A stretch of 64,000 nucleotides of DNA from Cyclobacteriaceae bacterium (lineage in GTDB: Bacteria > Bacteroidota > Bacteroidia > Cytophagales > Cyclobacteriaceae): the NCBI GenBank assembly GCA_028278225.1, contig JANQEU010000089.1:1-64000 (forward strand), written 5' to 3'. How positions within the stretch are numbered: the first letter of the stretch is position 1; every line of letters starts with the position of its first letter. Below, in pieces: positions 46,217 through 56,695 of this stretch. The position numbers and the translations under genes were made by a program. The notes beneath the pieces are model-generated. The model was not told where the DNA came from and made no database searches. It worked only from the letters and a program-made list of their open reading frames with translations.

Positions 46217-46924
46217 ATGAAAATACTTAATATCCTGACCTTATTTTTTTTGTTTTGCCTGACTGGTTGTGCCCAGGATCTAACGGATTCGATCGATCCC
46301 GGATGTCTTGAGTTGTTTCCAAATAAGGATACAGTAATCAACACACATTCACAATGGACTCGTAAACATTATCCTGAAATGATTGAACACTTCAAAAGTG
46401 AGCCTGTTCTCTCTGGAGACATTGTAATGCTCGGTAATAGTCTGACCGAACAAGGCGGAAATTGGTCGGAGCGCCTTAAACTACCGAATGTTAAGAATCG
46501 AGGTATTTCAGGGGATAATACCGATGGTGTTTTAGCCAGGCTGAATGAAATCGTATGTGGTAAACCTTCCAAAGTGTTTCTTATGATCGGGACAAATGAT
46601 CTTTGGACGGATCATTCCCCGGCGGAAATATTCGAAAAAATTGACCGAATAGCCAATACGCTCTCCCGCTCCGATCAGGATATTATGGTTTATGTTCAAA
46701 CCATTTTACCCCTGGCAAAAGATCATGAAAAAGCAAAAAAACTCGCCGAGATCAACGCGCTCATAAGAGGCGGAAATTCTTCGGCATACAGGGTTATTGA
46801 TACAAGTTCTGAATTCACGGATGACAGTGGCGCAATGCGGCCGGATCTTACCACTGATGGTGTTCATTTAACAGAAAAGGGATACCAGGTTTGGTCTTCC
46901 TTCCTTCAGACTTTTCTTCTTTAG
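46217..46924 (+). CDS. SGNH/GDSL-type hydrolase lipoprotein, probable acetyl esterase
   Basis: The 235-residue protein has a lipobox LTGC. SGNH blocks I to V are present: GNSLTEQGGNW (catalytic Ser in block I), NRGISGDNTDG (Gly), FLMIGTNDLW (Asn), and DGVHLTEKGY (Asp and His). It is a serine esterase at the cell envelope. Within the galactan operon an O-acetyl esterase acting on acetylated side chains is the best guess. Confidence 0.9.
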   Translation: MKILNILTLFFLFCLTGCAQDLTDSIDPGCLELFPNKDTVINTHSQWTRKHYPEMIEHFKSEPVLSGDIVMLGNSLTEQGGNWSERLKLPNVKNRGISGDNTDGVLARLNEIVCGKPSKVFLMIGTNDLWTDHSPAEIFEKIDRIANTLSRSDQDIMVYVQTILPLAKDHEKAKKLAEINALIRGGNSSAYRVIDTSSEFTDDSGAMRPDLTTDGVHLTEKGYQVWSSFLQTFLL

Positions 46925-46942
46925 TATTTGAAATATTCAAAC

Positions 46943-49282
46943 ATGGGAATAAATAGGAATTGCTTACAATATTTAGTTCCTGGTTTTCTTCTTCTTTTGA
47001 ACCAGGGATGCTCGCAAAGTCCCGTGATAATTCCTGAAACCAGGCTAATTAATGATAACTGGGTTTTTAACAAAGAAAGCGATTCATCCCCTTATTCGGT
47101 TTCAATTCCGCACATTCCCCGGATTGAACCTCTTGTGGTTAATGATCAGTGGCAGGGCGAGATGACATATGTCAGACACATAACGATCGATAATCCCTAT
47201 AGCGGAAAATCAATAATACATTTTGAAGGAGTCATGCATTCTGCCAGTGTGTATGTCAATGGCACAAAAGCTAAAGAACATTCCGGGGGGTATCTGCCGT
47301 TTTCGGTTGATATTACAAAACTGATCGGGGCTGAAACCAATGAAATACGGGTTGAAGTCACGAACAAAGATGATACCACTGTACCGCCAGGCAAGCTGTT
47401 GGAACATTTGGATTTCAATTTCTATGGAGGTATATACAGAGATGTTCGTTTGATCAGGAAAAATGACGTATACATCACAGATCCTTTTCTGGAAGATTCA
47501 TCAAATGCAGGTTTCCTGGTACATTTTGATCAGGTTTCCAAAAAACGGGCAGAAGGATCTATTCGCCTTCACATCAGAAACGACTCCAACAGACCATATG
47601 ATTTGACAATCGAGGGGTCCTGGAGTCAAGAATTCCGATTCTTACAGCCTGGCTTAAGGTTAGGATCAAAATCGGATACCCTTGTTCACATTGGTCTAAA
47701 TGTGGATGATCCCCAACTCTGGTCGACAAGTTCACCTTATCTGTATGATCTCAAGGTGCAGATCAGGTCAGGAAAATTGTTGCTGGATGAAATTGGGGAA
47801 AAGATCGGAATTCGTAAAATCGAATTGAAACAGGATGGGTTTTACCTTAACAATGAGAAGCAATTTATAAAGGGCACCAACCGGCACCAGGAATATCCGT
47901 ATGTCGGCTATGCGTTATCAAATAATGCTAATTACCGTGACGCCGTCAAGATCAAGAATGCCGGTTTTGATTTTGTCAGGCTAAGCCATTACCCACAGGA
48001 TGAAGCATTCCTCGATGCATGTGATGAACTTGGGATCCTGGTAATGAACGCTATTCCGGGATGGCAATACTTTGAGGAAGGAGCATTTGTTGAAAATTCC
48101 TTCCAGGACATCAGGGATATGGTGCGAAGAGACCGAAATCATCCATCTGTTATATTTTGGGAGGTTTCATTAAATGAATCCGGAATGTCGGAGGAGTACA
48201 TGATCGAGGCAAACAGAATTCTGAAAGAAGAGCTCCCGTTTGATGATACCTATAGTGCCGGCTGGATGGATCATCCTTCTTACGATCTTTTTATTCCCGC
48301 CCGTCAACATGGAAAACCTCCCACCTACTGGAACGAATACAAGCAAGGTGAAAGGAGCATATTTATTGCCGAATACGGCGACTGGGAGTATTACGCTCAC
48401 AATGCCGGATTCAACCAAAAGGCATTTAAAGACCTGACCGAAGAAGAGAGAAACAGCCGGCAGTTAAGGGGATATGGGGAGAAGAGATTATTGCAGCAGG
48501 CGCTTAATTTTCAGGAAGCTGCCAATTCCAACAGAACAGGAATTGGAACGATCGGTCATGCCAATTGGGTAATGTTTGACTATAACCGTGGGTACGCCAA
48601 TGACCTGGAAGCCTCAGGAATATCTGACATTTTTAGAATTCCAAAATTCTCCTACTACTTCTATAAAAGTCAGAGACCGCCACAGGCCGTTCCGGAATCA
48701 ATTCAGGATTTTTATCAGCCATTTGTGGAAATTGCTTCACACTGGAATACCAAATCGGCTACGGAAATAACGATTTACAGCAATTGTGATGAGGTTGAGC
48801 TTTTACTAAACGATAAATCAGTCGGCAGAAACAAAGCCCTTCCCGACCGATATTCGGACCATTTAAGACAGCCTCCGTTCAAATTTGATCTTGGGTCGTT
48901 TACACCCGGCAAACTTGAAGCCGTGGGTTTTATCGATGGTATAAAAAAGACAAGTGATGTCGTAAATACTTCTTCTACGCCAAATTCTGTGGTAATCGAC
49001 TATGATCTGTCAGGAATTCCCATTTCAACTACGGAGATGGATATCATTTTTATCTACGCCAGGATCGTAGATAAACAGGGATATTTTGTCTGTGATGCTG
49101 AAGATGAGATACAATTCCACATTGAGGGAGAAGCTGAATTAATAGGTGAAAATCCGGTCAATGCCGAGGCGGGTATTGCTTCCATTTTGCTACGGACATT
49201 TCCGGGCTTTGACAGGATCACGATAAGAGCCGGCAATGATTTCATAGAATCAGACAAAGCAGTGATTTCAGGAAGTGATTGA
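46943..49282 (+). CDS. Beta-galactosidase, GH2, lipoprotein
   Basis: The ATG at 46943 begins a lipoprotein signal (YLVPGFLLLLNQGCSQS); a TTG 15 bases upstream adds only KYSN. The 779-residue enzyme has the sugar-binding domain (SIPHIPRIEPLVVNDQWQGE), the immunoglobulin domain and the TIM barrel (GTNRHQEYPYVGYALSNNAN, FDFVRLSHYPQDEAFLDACD). The acid/base Glu is in FWEVSLNESG and the nucleophile in FIAEYGDWEYY. A C-terminal domain follows. It would release galactose from galacto-oligosaccharides produced by GH53. BT4667-BT4668 of B. thetaiotaomicron is the known pair. Confidence 0.93.
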   Translation: MGINRNCLQYLVPGFLLLLNQGCSQSPVIIPETRLINDNWVFNKESDSSPYSVSIPHIPRIEPLVVNDQWQGEMTYVRHITIDNPYSGKSIIHFEGVMHSASVYVNGTKAKEHSGGYLPFSVDITKLIGAETNEIRVEVTNKDDTTVPPGKLLEHLDFNFYGGIYRDVRLIRKNDVYITDPFLEDSSNAGFLVHFDQVSKKRAEGSIRLHIRNDSNRPYDLTIEGSWSQEFRFLQPGLRLGSKSDTLVHIGLNVDDPQLWSTSSPYLYDLKVQIRSGKLLLDEIGEKIGIRKIELKQDGFYLNNEKQFIKGTNRHQEYPYVGYALSNNANYRDAVKIKNAGFDFVRLSHYPQDEAFLDACDELGILVMNAIPGWQYFEEGAFVENSFQDIRDMVRRDRNHPSVIFWEVSLNESGMSEEYMIEANRILKEELPFDDTYSAGWMDHPSYDLFIPARQHGKPPTYWNEYKQGERSIFIAEYGDWEYYAHNAGFNQKAFKDLTEEERNSRQLRGYGEKRLLQQALNFQEAANSNRTGIGTIGHANWVMFDYNRGYANDLEASGISDIFRIPKFSYYFYKSQRPPQAVPESIQDFYQPFVEIASHWNTKSATEITIYSNCDEVELLLNDKSVGRNKALPDRYSDHLRQPPFKFDLGSFTPGKLEAVGFIDGIKKTSDVVNTSSTPNSVVIDYDLSGIPISTTEMDIIFIYARIVDKQGYFVCDAEDEIQFHIEGEAELIGENPVNAEAGIASILLRTFPGFDRITIRAGNDFIESDKAVISGSD

Positions 49283-49341
49283 TATAAAATGTTTTCTTTC
49301 CACCCGAATGCTGGGTTGATGATGTGCCAAATAGCTGAAGA

Positions 49342-50526
49342 ATGAAATATCAAATTGGAAAAAAAGTATTGGATAAATATACCGGTAGCTTTCGTTCACT
49401 GCCGGATATTATTGTACGTGCCCCGGGAAGAATAAACTTCATTGGCGAACACACGGATTACAACGAAGGGTTTGTACTGCCAGCTGCAATTGATAAATCA
49501 ATTTATGTTGGTCTTGGGAAAAGCAATGATCATCAATCCCGGATCATCTCATTTGACTACAATGACAGTGTAACATTTAATAATAAGTATCCCAAAAAAA
49601 CCGGACAGCATTGGGCAAATTATATAATTGGGGTGACGACCATTTTGCAGAAACTTGGCAAGAACATTGGTCATTTCAATGCTCTAGTGATTGGGGATAT
49701 TCCGGAAGGTGCCGGTCTTTCATCTTCCGCAGCATTGGAAAACGCCTTCAGTTATGGCTTGAATGAACTATTTGACCTGGGATTAAGTCAACTCGACCTG
49801 GTCCGGATCTCGCAAAAAGCCGAACACGATTTTGTGGGAGTAAAATGCGGCATTATGGATCAGTTTTCGAGTATGTTCGGGGAGAAAGATCATGTTCTCA
49901 AACTGGATTGCAGGGATCTCACATTTGAAAAGTATCAATCACGATTTGATAGTCTGGATATCATTTTGTTGAATTCAAATGTTGCGCATAGTCTGGCATC
50001 ATCTGAATATAATATCAGGAGAGCGCAATGCGAGGAAGCTGTATTTACTATAAAGTCTCAGTATCCGGAAGTGAACTCATTGCGTGATGTCTCACTTGAA
50101 ATGCTGTTGGAATTTGAAAGTACACTTCAATCAACATTATTTAAACGAAGCAAATACGTTATTGATGAAAATATGAGAGTGCATGAGCTATGTGCCTCCC
50201 TGGAATCTGGTGATTACCATCGGGCTGGTCAGATTTTATACGCTGCCCATAACGCAATGAAAACCGAATATGAGATCACCTGCCCGGAAATTGATTTTTT
50301 GGTGGAAACTACCGAGTCCGATGAAAATGTGATAGGATCAAGAATGACCGGTGGTGGATTTGGAGGCTGTACCTTGAACCTGGTTAGATCAGACTATACG
50401 GAAACATGGATCGAGAAGATAAAAGCTCAGTATGATGATAAATGGAAGAGGGAACTCACACCAATAACGGCTAAAATTACAAATGGAGTAGAAACTTTAG
50501 ATATCGATCACGAGACAAAAAACTAA
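49342..50526 (+). CDS. galK: Galactokinase
   Basis: The 394-residue protein has the galactokinase signature near residue 28 (GRINFIGEHTDYNEGFVLPA), the ATP-binding GDIPEGAGLSSSAALENAFS, and the C-terminal RMTGGGFGGCTLNLV. It phosphorylates galactose at C1 in the cytoplasm, the first Leloir step. It is 59 bases downstream of the GH2 gene, so the operon both frees and activates galactose. No galT or galE is in this window. Confidence 0.96.
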   Translation: MKYQIGKKVLDKYTGSFRSLPDIIVRAPGRINFIGEHTDYNEGFVLPAAIDKSIYVGLGKSNDHQSRIISFDYNDSVTFNNKYPKKTGQHWANYIIGVTTILQKLGKNIGHFNALVIGDIPEGAGLSSSAALENAFSYGLNELFDLGLSQLDLVRISQKAEHDFVGVKCGIMDQFSSMFGEKDHVLKLDCRDLTFEKYQSRFDSLDIILLNSNVAHSLASSEYNIRRAQCEEAVFTIKSQYPEVNSLRDVSLEMLLEFESTLQSTLFKRSKYVIDENMRVHELCASLESGDYHRAGQILYAAHNAMKTEYEITCPEIDFLVETTESDENVIGSRMTGGGFGGCTLNLVRSDYTETWIEKIKAQYDDKWKRELTPITAKITNGVETLDIDHETKN

Positions 50527-50527
50527 G

Positions 50528-51544
50528 TTATTGTCCTGTTAATCGAGCGCCGGTCCCATTTTCCTGGGACAAAACGATCTCCCCATTTTCGAGCCTCGGG
50601 CCTGTTGCTGTATCATTTGAGATCAAAGTAGATCCATCCATATCTACATAGTCCAGTAAAGGCAGCAACTGGCTGATTGCGGAGATACCGACTGAGGACT
50701 CGGTCATACAACCGACCATTACTTTGAGATCAAGTTCCCGTGCTCTTTCAATCATTCGTCTGGCTGGTATAAGACCTCCGCACTTCATTAGTTTGATGTT
50801 GATTCCATGAAATAAGCCATGACAACGATCCACATCTCTTTCAATGATGCAACTCTCGTCAGCAATTACCGGCAATACACAATCGGAATGAACCTTTTTC
50901 ATACCATCAATATCTTCCGGTGACAGCGGCTGCTCGATAAACTCGACACCCAGTTTTTGAAATTCCCTGGCATTTCGGAGGGTGTCCTCTGCGGTCCATG
51001 CACAATTGGCATCTACCCTGAAAGTAGATTGAGTATGCTTCCTCAGTTCCCGGATAATCTCAATATCCTCATTCGTTCCAAGTTTGATCTTGTAATTGGG
51101 CCAGGGGAATTCTTTCATCTTCTCCACCATCTTTGGGATAGTGTCAATTCCAATGGTATAGCTTGTAACAGGGATTCTGTCCGTGGACAATCCCCAAATC
51201 TCGTATATCGGTTTTCCCAATTTCTTGCCAAACAAGTCGTGTGCAGCCACATCAACGGCACATTGAGCGAATGAGTTTTCAGAAAGGACTGGTTCAAGTG
51301 ACTTGAAATATGAATCAGGATCCCTTAACTCCTGATTCTCAATTTGATGCCGGGCTTTTTCCAGTACTTCAACCATAGATTCTATCGTACGACCGTAAAA
51401 CTTGTTTGCCGTGGCCTCGCCGTATCCTGAAAATCCTCTGTCATCCAGTTCCACAATCAGGGTTTGCTGCTCGTCCCGCTTGTCGTGGGCTATTTTAAAA
51501 GTATGTTTAAGCTTCAACTCAAATTGGTGCAGGATTAGTCGCAT
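50528..51544 (-). CDS. Dipeptide epimerase (enolase superfamily)
   Basis: The 338-residue protein has the capping domain (GYGEATANKFYGRTIESMVE) and the barrel residues: the KxK in YKIKLGTNEDIE, DANCAWTAEDTLR, FIEQPLSPEDIDGM, VIADESCI, and the distal lysine region INIKLMKCGG. This set belongs to L-Ala-D/L-Glu epimerases and relatives, which act in recycling of peptidoglycan peptides. It is convergent with galK, ending two bases from it, with no terminator seen. Confidence 0.92.
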   Translation of the reverse strand: MRLILHQFELKLKHTFKIAHDKRDEQQTLIVELDDRGFSGYGEATANKFYGRTIESMVEVLEKARHQIENQELRDPDSYFKSLEPVLSENSFAQCAVDVAAHDLFGKKLGKPIYEIWGLSTDRIPVTSYTIGIDTIPKMVEKMKEFPWPNYKIKLGTNEDIEIIRELRKHTQSTFRVDANCAWTAEDTLRNAREFQKLGVEFIEQPLSPEDIDGMKKVHSDCVLPVIADESCIIERDVDRCHGLFHGINIKLMKCGGLIPARRMIERARELDLKVMVGCMTESSVGISAISQLLPLLDYVDMDGSTLISNDTATGPRLENGEIVLSQENGTGARLTGQ

Positions 51545-51551
51545 TTTACAT

Positions 51552-52775
51552 TCAAAGTTTTATCCATGCTGTTTTTATAGTGGATGTTCCCTCCCCAGGT
51601 TCTGTCCATGCGAAATATACCTTGCCTTTGTATCTTTCCATTTGTGGGAATCCACTTCCTCGTGATTCCGATGTTTCGGAGACTGTGACCATGTGCTCAA
51701 CAACCCCTTTTGCATTAATGATGGCAAATTTTATGAAGGCCCCGGCTTCGTTCTGCGTCAGCCAGCTAATACCTGCACGGGAGTCGCTCAGCATGATGAG
51801 GTCCACTCTTCCTATAGGGCTACCATCGTCGACAACAATGGGTTCATAGAACGATTCACCGCCATTATCCGAAAACACCACTTTTACCTGGCCATTATTA
51901 CCAGGTGCTGAAAACCAGGCCACGGCGAGATTATTTCCTATGGCTGCTACCCGTGGGCCATTCACAGGACAAGCTTCAATTTCCCAATTGTCAGGATAAA
52001 TGGTTTTTGGTTCTGTCCACTTGCTGCCAACTTTTCGTACGATTGACATATCTCTTATTTCCAGGTCCGATCAATCACGATATACAATTACCGGTCCGTT
52101 TGAGGTCATCGCCCCACCCGTTTGGCAACAGTCACAGACCCGGTTGTCCAATTCGACTTCTTCCGAAAGATTTCCCTCCATATCCATGATAGCCGATCTG
52201 ATGGTCATTGCACCACCTCCGTGAGATCCATGATCACCGCCTCCCGTGTATCTTCCATCGAGCCATGCAAGCTGGAAAGATCTGTTTTCCAATGGGATCA
52301 TAGTGACAAAACCATGTTCAGTAAGCGTTTTGTCATTATGCGGGACAAGTGGGTCGGACCAGTTTCCGGCATTGAGTGATCTTACCACATTGACATCATA
52401 CGAAAAGGTTCCGGAAGAGCTTTTGGCCAGAAAGTGCGCGATCTTTTCGCTATTCCTGTTAACGGCCATCATGGGGTAATCCGCCCAGTTGACAAACCAG
52501 TTGGTACCACTATTTATTTCAGTGGGAACTGTCCAATCCCCGTTCGAAAGAATAGAATATTCCAGAACTACAGTATTACCCTTTTTTCTGACCATGGACA
52601 GGTACAGAATGTTATCGCTGCCTCTTACAAGATAGGGAAGGGAGCTGTTCTCAAACGTCTTGCTTATAGGTTGAATTTTAACCTGGCCGTCTGTCTGTTC
52701 ATTATTCTGTTGGCATGAAATGAAACCACATAAAAATAGTAGACCCAGGGTCGAAGACTTGAAGTTTAACGGCAT
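51552..52775 (-). pseudogene. Sialidase-like (BNR/Asp-box) lipoprotein gene with in-frame TGA
   Basis: One frame runs from an ATG at 52775 to a stop at 51552, 408 codons, and is broken only by TGA at 52071-52073 (codon 235). The first part has a lipoprotein signal (LGLLFLCGFISCQQ) and LDNRVCDCCQTGGAMT. The break falls in VYRD-stop-SDLEIRD, where this family has, in my memory, YRDRSxxEIRD. A single C-to-T change of CGA would produce the TGA. The second part has an Asp-box (FSDNGGESF) and YFAWTEPGEGTSTIKTAWIK. It is probably recently inactivated, or the base is a sequence error. It overlaps the next gene by ten bases. Confidence 0.75.
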
Positions 52776-53599
52776 AGGTATTCAGCTTCCGTGATGATGG
52801 TTTTCCTTCTTTTTACTCCTAAGCCAATTTCGTCAAGAAATGCGTGGTTTTCACAGATATCTTTGCATAACACGGCGCCTTTTTTCAGAATTTTTTGTTT
52901 TTCTTTTTTGGTCAAAGAGGTCAGGGTTGTGATGGGATATAACCCCGAAATGTCGATTCTTTCCTTTAAGTTCCCGGGTTGGGGATAATCCCATCCAATC
53001 ATGGTTAACCCCACACAATTGCCATATTCAATGGCATCCAAAGTGAATTTGGTATTGGTGACCAGCCAGCCGCGATAGGTCATGCCATCACCGTCAGTTT
53101 TCCTCCAGGCTTTTTCCACATCCTTGAACCTGGAAAATATGTATAGTGGAATTTTGACATTGCTTTTTATGCCCGGATTGCTGTGATATTTGCACTCGAT
53201 CATCAATCTTCTGTCATCCTTTTCCGCTACCACATCGACTTCATGATTGACGCAATGACCTTTTACGATTTCTCCGATTTTTACCGAATAGCCCTGAGAT
53301 CTTAGGATTTCACCTATGAATTGTTCAAAAGGATAACCTGACGGACCTAACTCCATTATGGCTTGCTTGAGTTTATATTTTGCAGCAAGATGGTGTTCTG
53401 CCTTTCTTAATAATTTAAAAGCCTTTTGATAGATCTTTCTGGTTGTGATTCCGTCATAAAGCTCACTCCTTATATCCAGGAGGATCTGATTGATCGTTGC
53501 TTCATTTGCGCCGGCTCGTTCCAGGGATTGATGCAGCTTTGTTGATGAAAAAGGTACTTTTTCCCCCGACGCTTTTGTAATATTGAAATGGCCAGTCAT
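52766..53599 (-). CDS. ATP-cone protein fused to a restriction-endonuclease-like (Mrr-type) domain
   Basis: The 277-residue protein has an ATP-cone at about 5-90 (ITKASGEKVPFSSTKLHQSL, GITTRKIYQKAFKLLRK). A PD-(D/E)XK-type domain follows at about 90-215: GYPFEQFIGEILRSQGYSV with the first Glu, NHEVDVVAEKDDRRLMIECK with D and ExK. A C-terminal helical part remains (LTSLTKKEKQKILKKGAVLC). The ATP-cone normally senses ATP/dATP in ribonucleotide reductase and NrdR, so here it may gate a nuclease. Its start overlaps the copA stop by one base (TAATG), so it is co-expressed with copper efflux. Confidence 0.85.
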   Translation of the reverse strand: MTGHFNITKASGEKVPFSSTKLHQSLERAGANEATINQILLDIRSELYDGITTRKIYQKAFKLLRKAEHHLAAKYKLKQAIMELGPSGYPFEQFIGEILRSQGYSVKIGEIVKGHCVNHEVDVVAEKDDRRLMIECKYHSNPGIKSNVKIPLYIFSRFKDVEKAWRKTDGDGMTYRGWLVTNTKFTLDAIEYGNCVGLTMIGWDYPQPGNLKERIDISGLYPITTLTSLTKKEKQKILKKGAVLCKDICENHAFLDEIGLGVKRRKTIITEAEYLCR

Positions 53600-56172
53600 T
53601 AGCTTCCTCTAAGCCTCAACGCATTGGTAATTACCGAAACGGAACTAAAACTCATGGCAGCTGCAGCGATCATTGGGCTTAGTAAGATACCAAAGATAGG
53701 ATACAATATTCCGGTTGCGATTGGCACACCCAGGGCATTATATACAAATGCGAAAAAAAGATTCTGTTTAATGTTTTTCATCACCTTAAAGCTTAGACTT
53801 CTCGCTCGTTCAATCCCATTCAGATCTCCTTTGATCAGGGTTACTTCAGCGCTTTGCATGGCGATACCGGTTCCGGTTCCCATCGCGATTCCGATATCCG
53901 CCTGTGCCAGTGCCGGCGCATCATTGATACCGTCCCCGGCCATAGCTACAACCTTACCCGCTTCCTGAAGTTCTTTCACACTTTCGTGCTTATCGTCAGG
54001 TAAGCATTCTGCTTTGTATCCATCCAGACTGAGTTCATCCGCTACCGCCTTTGCAGTAAATTTGTTGTCACCGGTTAACATGTGTACTTTGATACCCATT
54101 TTTTGCAGATTCTTTATGGCCTGTGCTGAAGTCTCCTTGATCTTATCTGCAACACTGACTACTCCTTCTACTGTATTTTCGATGATCAGATACATCACGG
54201 TTTGACCGGTGGTTTGCCAGACTTCCACCAGTGTCTTTTGTTCATCAGTAATTTCTGCAGAAAAATCCTCCACCAGGCGGTGATTACCAAGACCAGCTTT
54301 TTTATCGTTATAATATGCCTGTACGCCTTTTCCGGTGACAGATTCAAAATCTTTGACTTTGATGATAGGTACCCCAATTTCTTTAGCACCATTCACAATA
54401 GCATTGGCAACCGGGTGTTCACTGTTATTATCAATGGATGCAGCCAGTTGCAGAACCTCCTCATCGCTCATATCGCCAAATGACCTGTATCCTTTAAGAC
54501 TGGGCTTCCCAACGGTGATGGTTCCCGTCTTATCGATGATAAGCGTGTCCACCTTATTCATTTGTTCGATAGCCCTGGCATCTTTCACCAATACGCCTGA
54601 TTGGGCCATCCTTCCGGTTCCCACCATTATAGACATGGGTGTCGCCAATCCCAGTGCACATGGACAGGCAATGATCAATACGGATACAGCATTGACAAAG
54701 GCATAGACATAAGCCGGTTGCGGTCCCCAAACCGCCCATATGAAGAAGGTAATTAATGCAATGGCTATGACTATCTGCACGAAATATTTTGCAACCACAT
54801 CCGCTAATTTCTGAATGGGCGCCCTGGATCGGCTTGCTTCATTCACCATTTCAATAATTTGTGCCAGTAATGTGTCCGAGCCCACTTTTTCGGCTTTCAT
54901 TTCAAAAGAGGTCTGACCGTTGATCGTACCACCGGTCACCTTGTCGCCAACAGCTTTTTCGACAGGTATTGGTTCCCCGGTGATCATACTTTCATCGATC
55001 GTTCCACTTCCGGAAGTAATGGTCCCGTCCACGGGGATCTTCTCACCGGGTTTCAGGCGAAGTGTATCATCGACCTGAACGTCTTCGAGTGGTATTTCCT
55101 CTTCATTACCGTTTCTGATGATCCTGGCCACCGGAGGTACAAGGTTTAACAATGCCTTTATGGCCGAATTGGTTTTACTATGTGCGCGTGACTCCAGGAC
55201 CTGACCAAGCAATACAAGCGTCAGTATGACAGCTGCAGCCTCAAAATACAGATGAACGTTACCATCGGCATCCGTAAATTGGGTCGGAAAGATTTCCGGA
55301 GTGATCAAAGCCAGGACACTAAAAAGATATGCCGCGCCGACCCCAATGGAAATTAGTGTCCACATATTGGGTGCCCATCGCCTGATTGAACTCCACCCGC
55401 GGATGAAAAAACTCCAACCCGAATAAAAAACCACAGGTGTCGCCAAAATGAACTGGACCCAACCCCATACCTTTTTTGAAGCTATGGCTTCCAACTGCAG
55501 AAAACTGAAAAATTCGGACATGGCCAGGACAAAAACAGGCACAGTCAAAATGACTGCTATCCTGAATTTCTTCAGCATTTTCCGATAGACCTTTTCTTCC
55601 TCGCTGGTCTCTTCGACCGTTTCGGGGACAAGATCCATTCCGCATTTTGGGCAGGTACCGGGCCTGTCTTTTTTTACTTCCGGGTGCATGGGACAGGTAT
55701 AGGTTGTCTTCCTTGATGGAGCGGCCTCTGCTTTCTGAAGATGCATACCGCATACGGGACAATCACCGGGCTTGTCGTATGTCTTATCTCCCTCACAATG
55801 CATGGGACAGTAGTACTCCCCGGAACTTCTCTTTGCTGATCCGATTTCCGGAAGGGGTGCGGGATGCTCATGCTCATGTACATGATGAGTGGATTCCTCA
55901 CCAACAGGTACAAGGTGCATGTTACATACGGGACAATTGCCAGGCTCATCATAAGTTTTGTCCCCTTCGCATTTCATGGGGCAATAGTACCCGCCGTGAT
56001 GTTTTGCCGAAGGTCCGATTTCGGGAAGCGGCGGCAAATCATTTCCATGGTGGCGTTGGGATTCGTTTCCGACCAGCACCAACTTCATGTGACAAACAGG
56101 ACAATTGCCTGGTGAGTCGTACTCCTTCTCGCCTTCACATTTCATTGGGCAGTAATACTTTTTCGAGTCCAT
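53599..56172 (-). CDS. copA: Copper-translocating P-type ATPase with four N-terminal heavy-metal-binding motifs
   Basis: The ATG at 56172 gives 857 residues; an upstream TTG adds two. Three copies of YYCPMKCEG/[22 protein letters not shown] and one [20 protein letters not shown] precede the membrane part, separated by His-rich linkers ([16 protein letters not shown]). The ATPase core has [13 protein letters not shown], the CPC metal site ([13 protein letters not shown]), [10 protein letters not shown] with the phospho-Asp, the [10 protein letters not shown] region and [12 protein letters not shown]. It exports Cu(I) from the cytoplasm. The extended motif array is larger than the usual one or two. 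Confidence 0.95.
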   Translation of the reverse strand: MDSKKYYCPMKCEGEKEYDSPGNCPVCHMKLVLVGNESQRHHGNDLPPLPEIGPSAKHHGGYYCPMKCEGDKTYDEPGNCPVCNMHLVPVGEESTHHVHEHEHPAPLPEIGSAKRSSGEYYCPMHCEGDKTYDKPGDCPVCGMHLQKAEAAPSRKTTYTCPMHPEVKKDRPGTCPKCGMDLVPETVEETSEEEKVYRKMLKKFRIAVILTVPVFVLAMSEFFSFLQLEAIASKKVWGWVQFILATPVVFYSGWSFFIRGWSSIRRWAPNMWTLISIGVGAAYLFSVLALITPEIFPTQFTDADGNVHLYFEAAAVILTLVLLGQVLESRAHSKTNSAIKALLNLVPPVARIIRNGNEEEIPLEDVQVDDTLRLKPGEKIPVDGTITSGSGTIDESMITGEPIPVEKAVGDKVTGGTINGQTSFEMKAEKVGSDTLLAQIIEMVNEASRSRAPIQKLADVVAKYFVQIVIAIALITFFIWAVWGPQPAYVYAFVNAVSVLIIACPCALGLATPMSIMVGTGRMAQSGVLVKDARAIEQMNKVDTLIIDKTGTITVGKPSLKGYRSFGDMSDEEVLQLAASIDNNSEHPVANAIVNGAKEIGVPIIKVKDFESVTGKGVQAYYNDKKAGLGNHRLVEDFSAEITDEQKTLVEVWQTTGQTVMYLIIENTVEGVVSVADKIKETSAQAIKNLQKMGIKVHMLTGDNKFTAKAVADELSLDGYKAECLPDDKHESVKELQEAGKVVAMAGDGINDAPALAQADIGIAMGTGTGIAMQSAEVTLIKGDLNGIERARSLSFKVMKNIKQNLFFAFVYNALGVPIATGILYPIFGILLSPMIAAAAMSFSSVSVITNALRLRGS

Positions 56173-56331
56173 TCTCAAATTGTTTTCACGACTGATTGAA
56201 TGTCATTGATTCCTTTTTTGGAATGTGGAGTAATCAGATATCAATTCTGTGCAGACCAAATTTACATCTCAATGAAAAGGAGCTACTATTATGGATGACC
56301 ATCCGCCTTCTTTGATTTTCGTAAAAATGGT

Positions 56332-56694
56332 TCAATGATCGTCATCATGACCGCCATCCTTGCAACAGAATGGCAGGTTTTCATAAGCTACCGAATCTCG
56401 TTTCAGATGATCAGCATTGTAACCGACCATTGTGATCCGTTTCCGGATCTTTTCATCAGTGGTCTTCTTTCCGTTATAAATTACCGTGACAACCATATCA
56501 TCGAGGTTCAGGTCTGCACTTTTCACTCCTTTTTCGAATGTGAGATCATATTCAATGGCTTCCTTGCACATTTCACAGATGGCAGATGTCTGAATTTCTA
56601 TTTTCAGACCTTCTTTCACTTTTATCGGGCTCTTCTGCGCTAAAAGAGGAAGGACAACACCTGCCATTAAGAAAGTTAGAATTGTTGTTTTCAT
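56332..56694 (-). CDS. Exported heavy-metal-associated (HMA) domain protein
   Basis: The 120-residue protein has a signal (MKTTILTFLMAGVVLPLLAQ) and one HMA domain: IQTSAICEMCKEAIEYDLTF with the CxxC metal site, GVKSADLNLDDMVVTVIYNG, and KIRKRITMVGYNADHLK. The C-terminus adds CCKDGGHDDDH, another possible metal site. It is likely a periplasmic copper chaperone. It starts two bases after the TonB receptor gene ends, and copA follows downstream. Confidence 0.88.
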   Translation of the reverse strand: MKTTILTFLMAGVVLPLLAQKSPIKVKEGLKIEIQTSAICEMCKEAIEYDLTFEKGVKSADLNLDDMVVTVIYNGKKTTDEKIRKRITMVGYNADHLKRDSVAYENLPFCCKDGGHDDDH

Positions 56695-56695
56695 A

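Noticed and set aside
52071-52073. TGA in the sialidase-like gene read as selenocysteine
   Set aside because: The expected residue is Arg, not Cys, and there is no obvious SECIS-like hairpin directly after it. A nonsense change is simpler.
55647-56195. Plus-strand frame of 182 codons opposite the copA N-terminus
   Set aside because: It mirrors the repeated CPMKCEG coding units and shows no independent domain.
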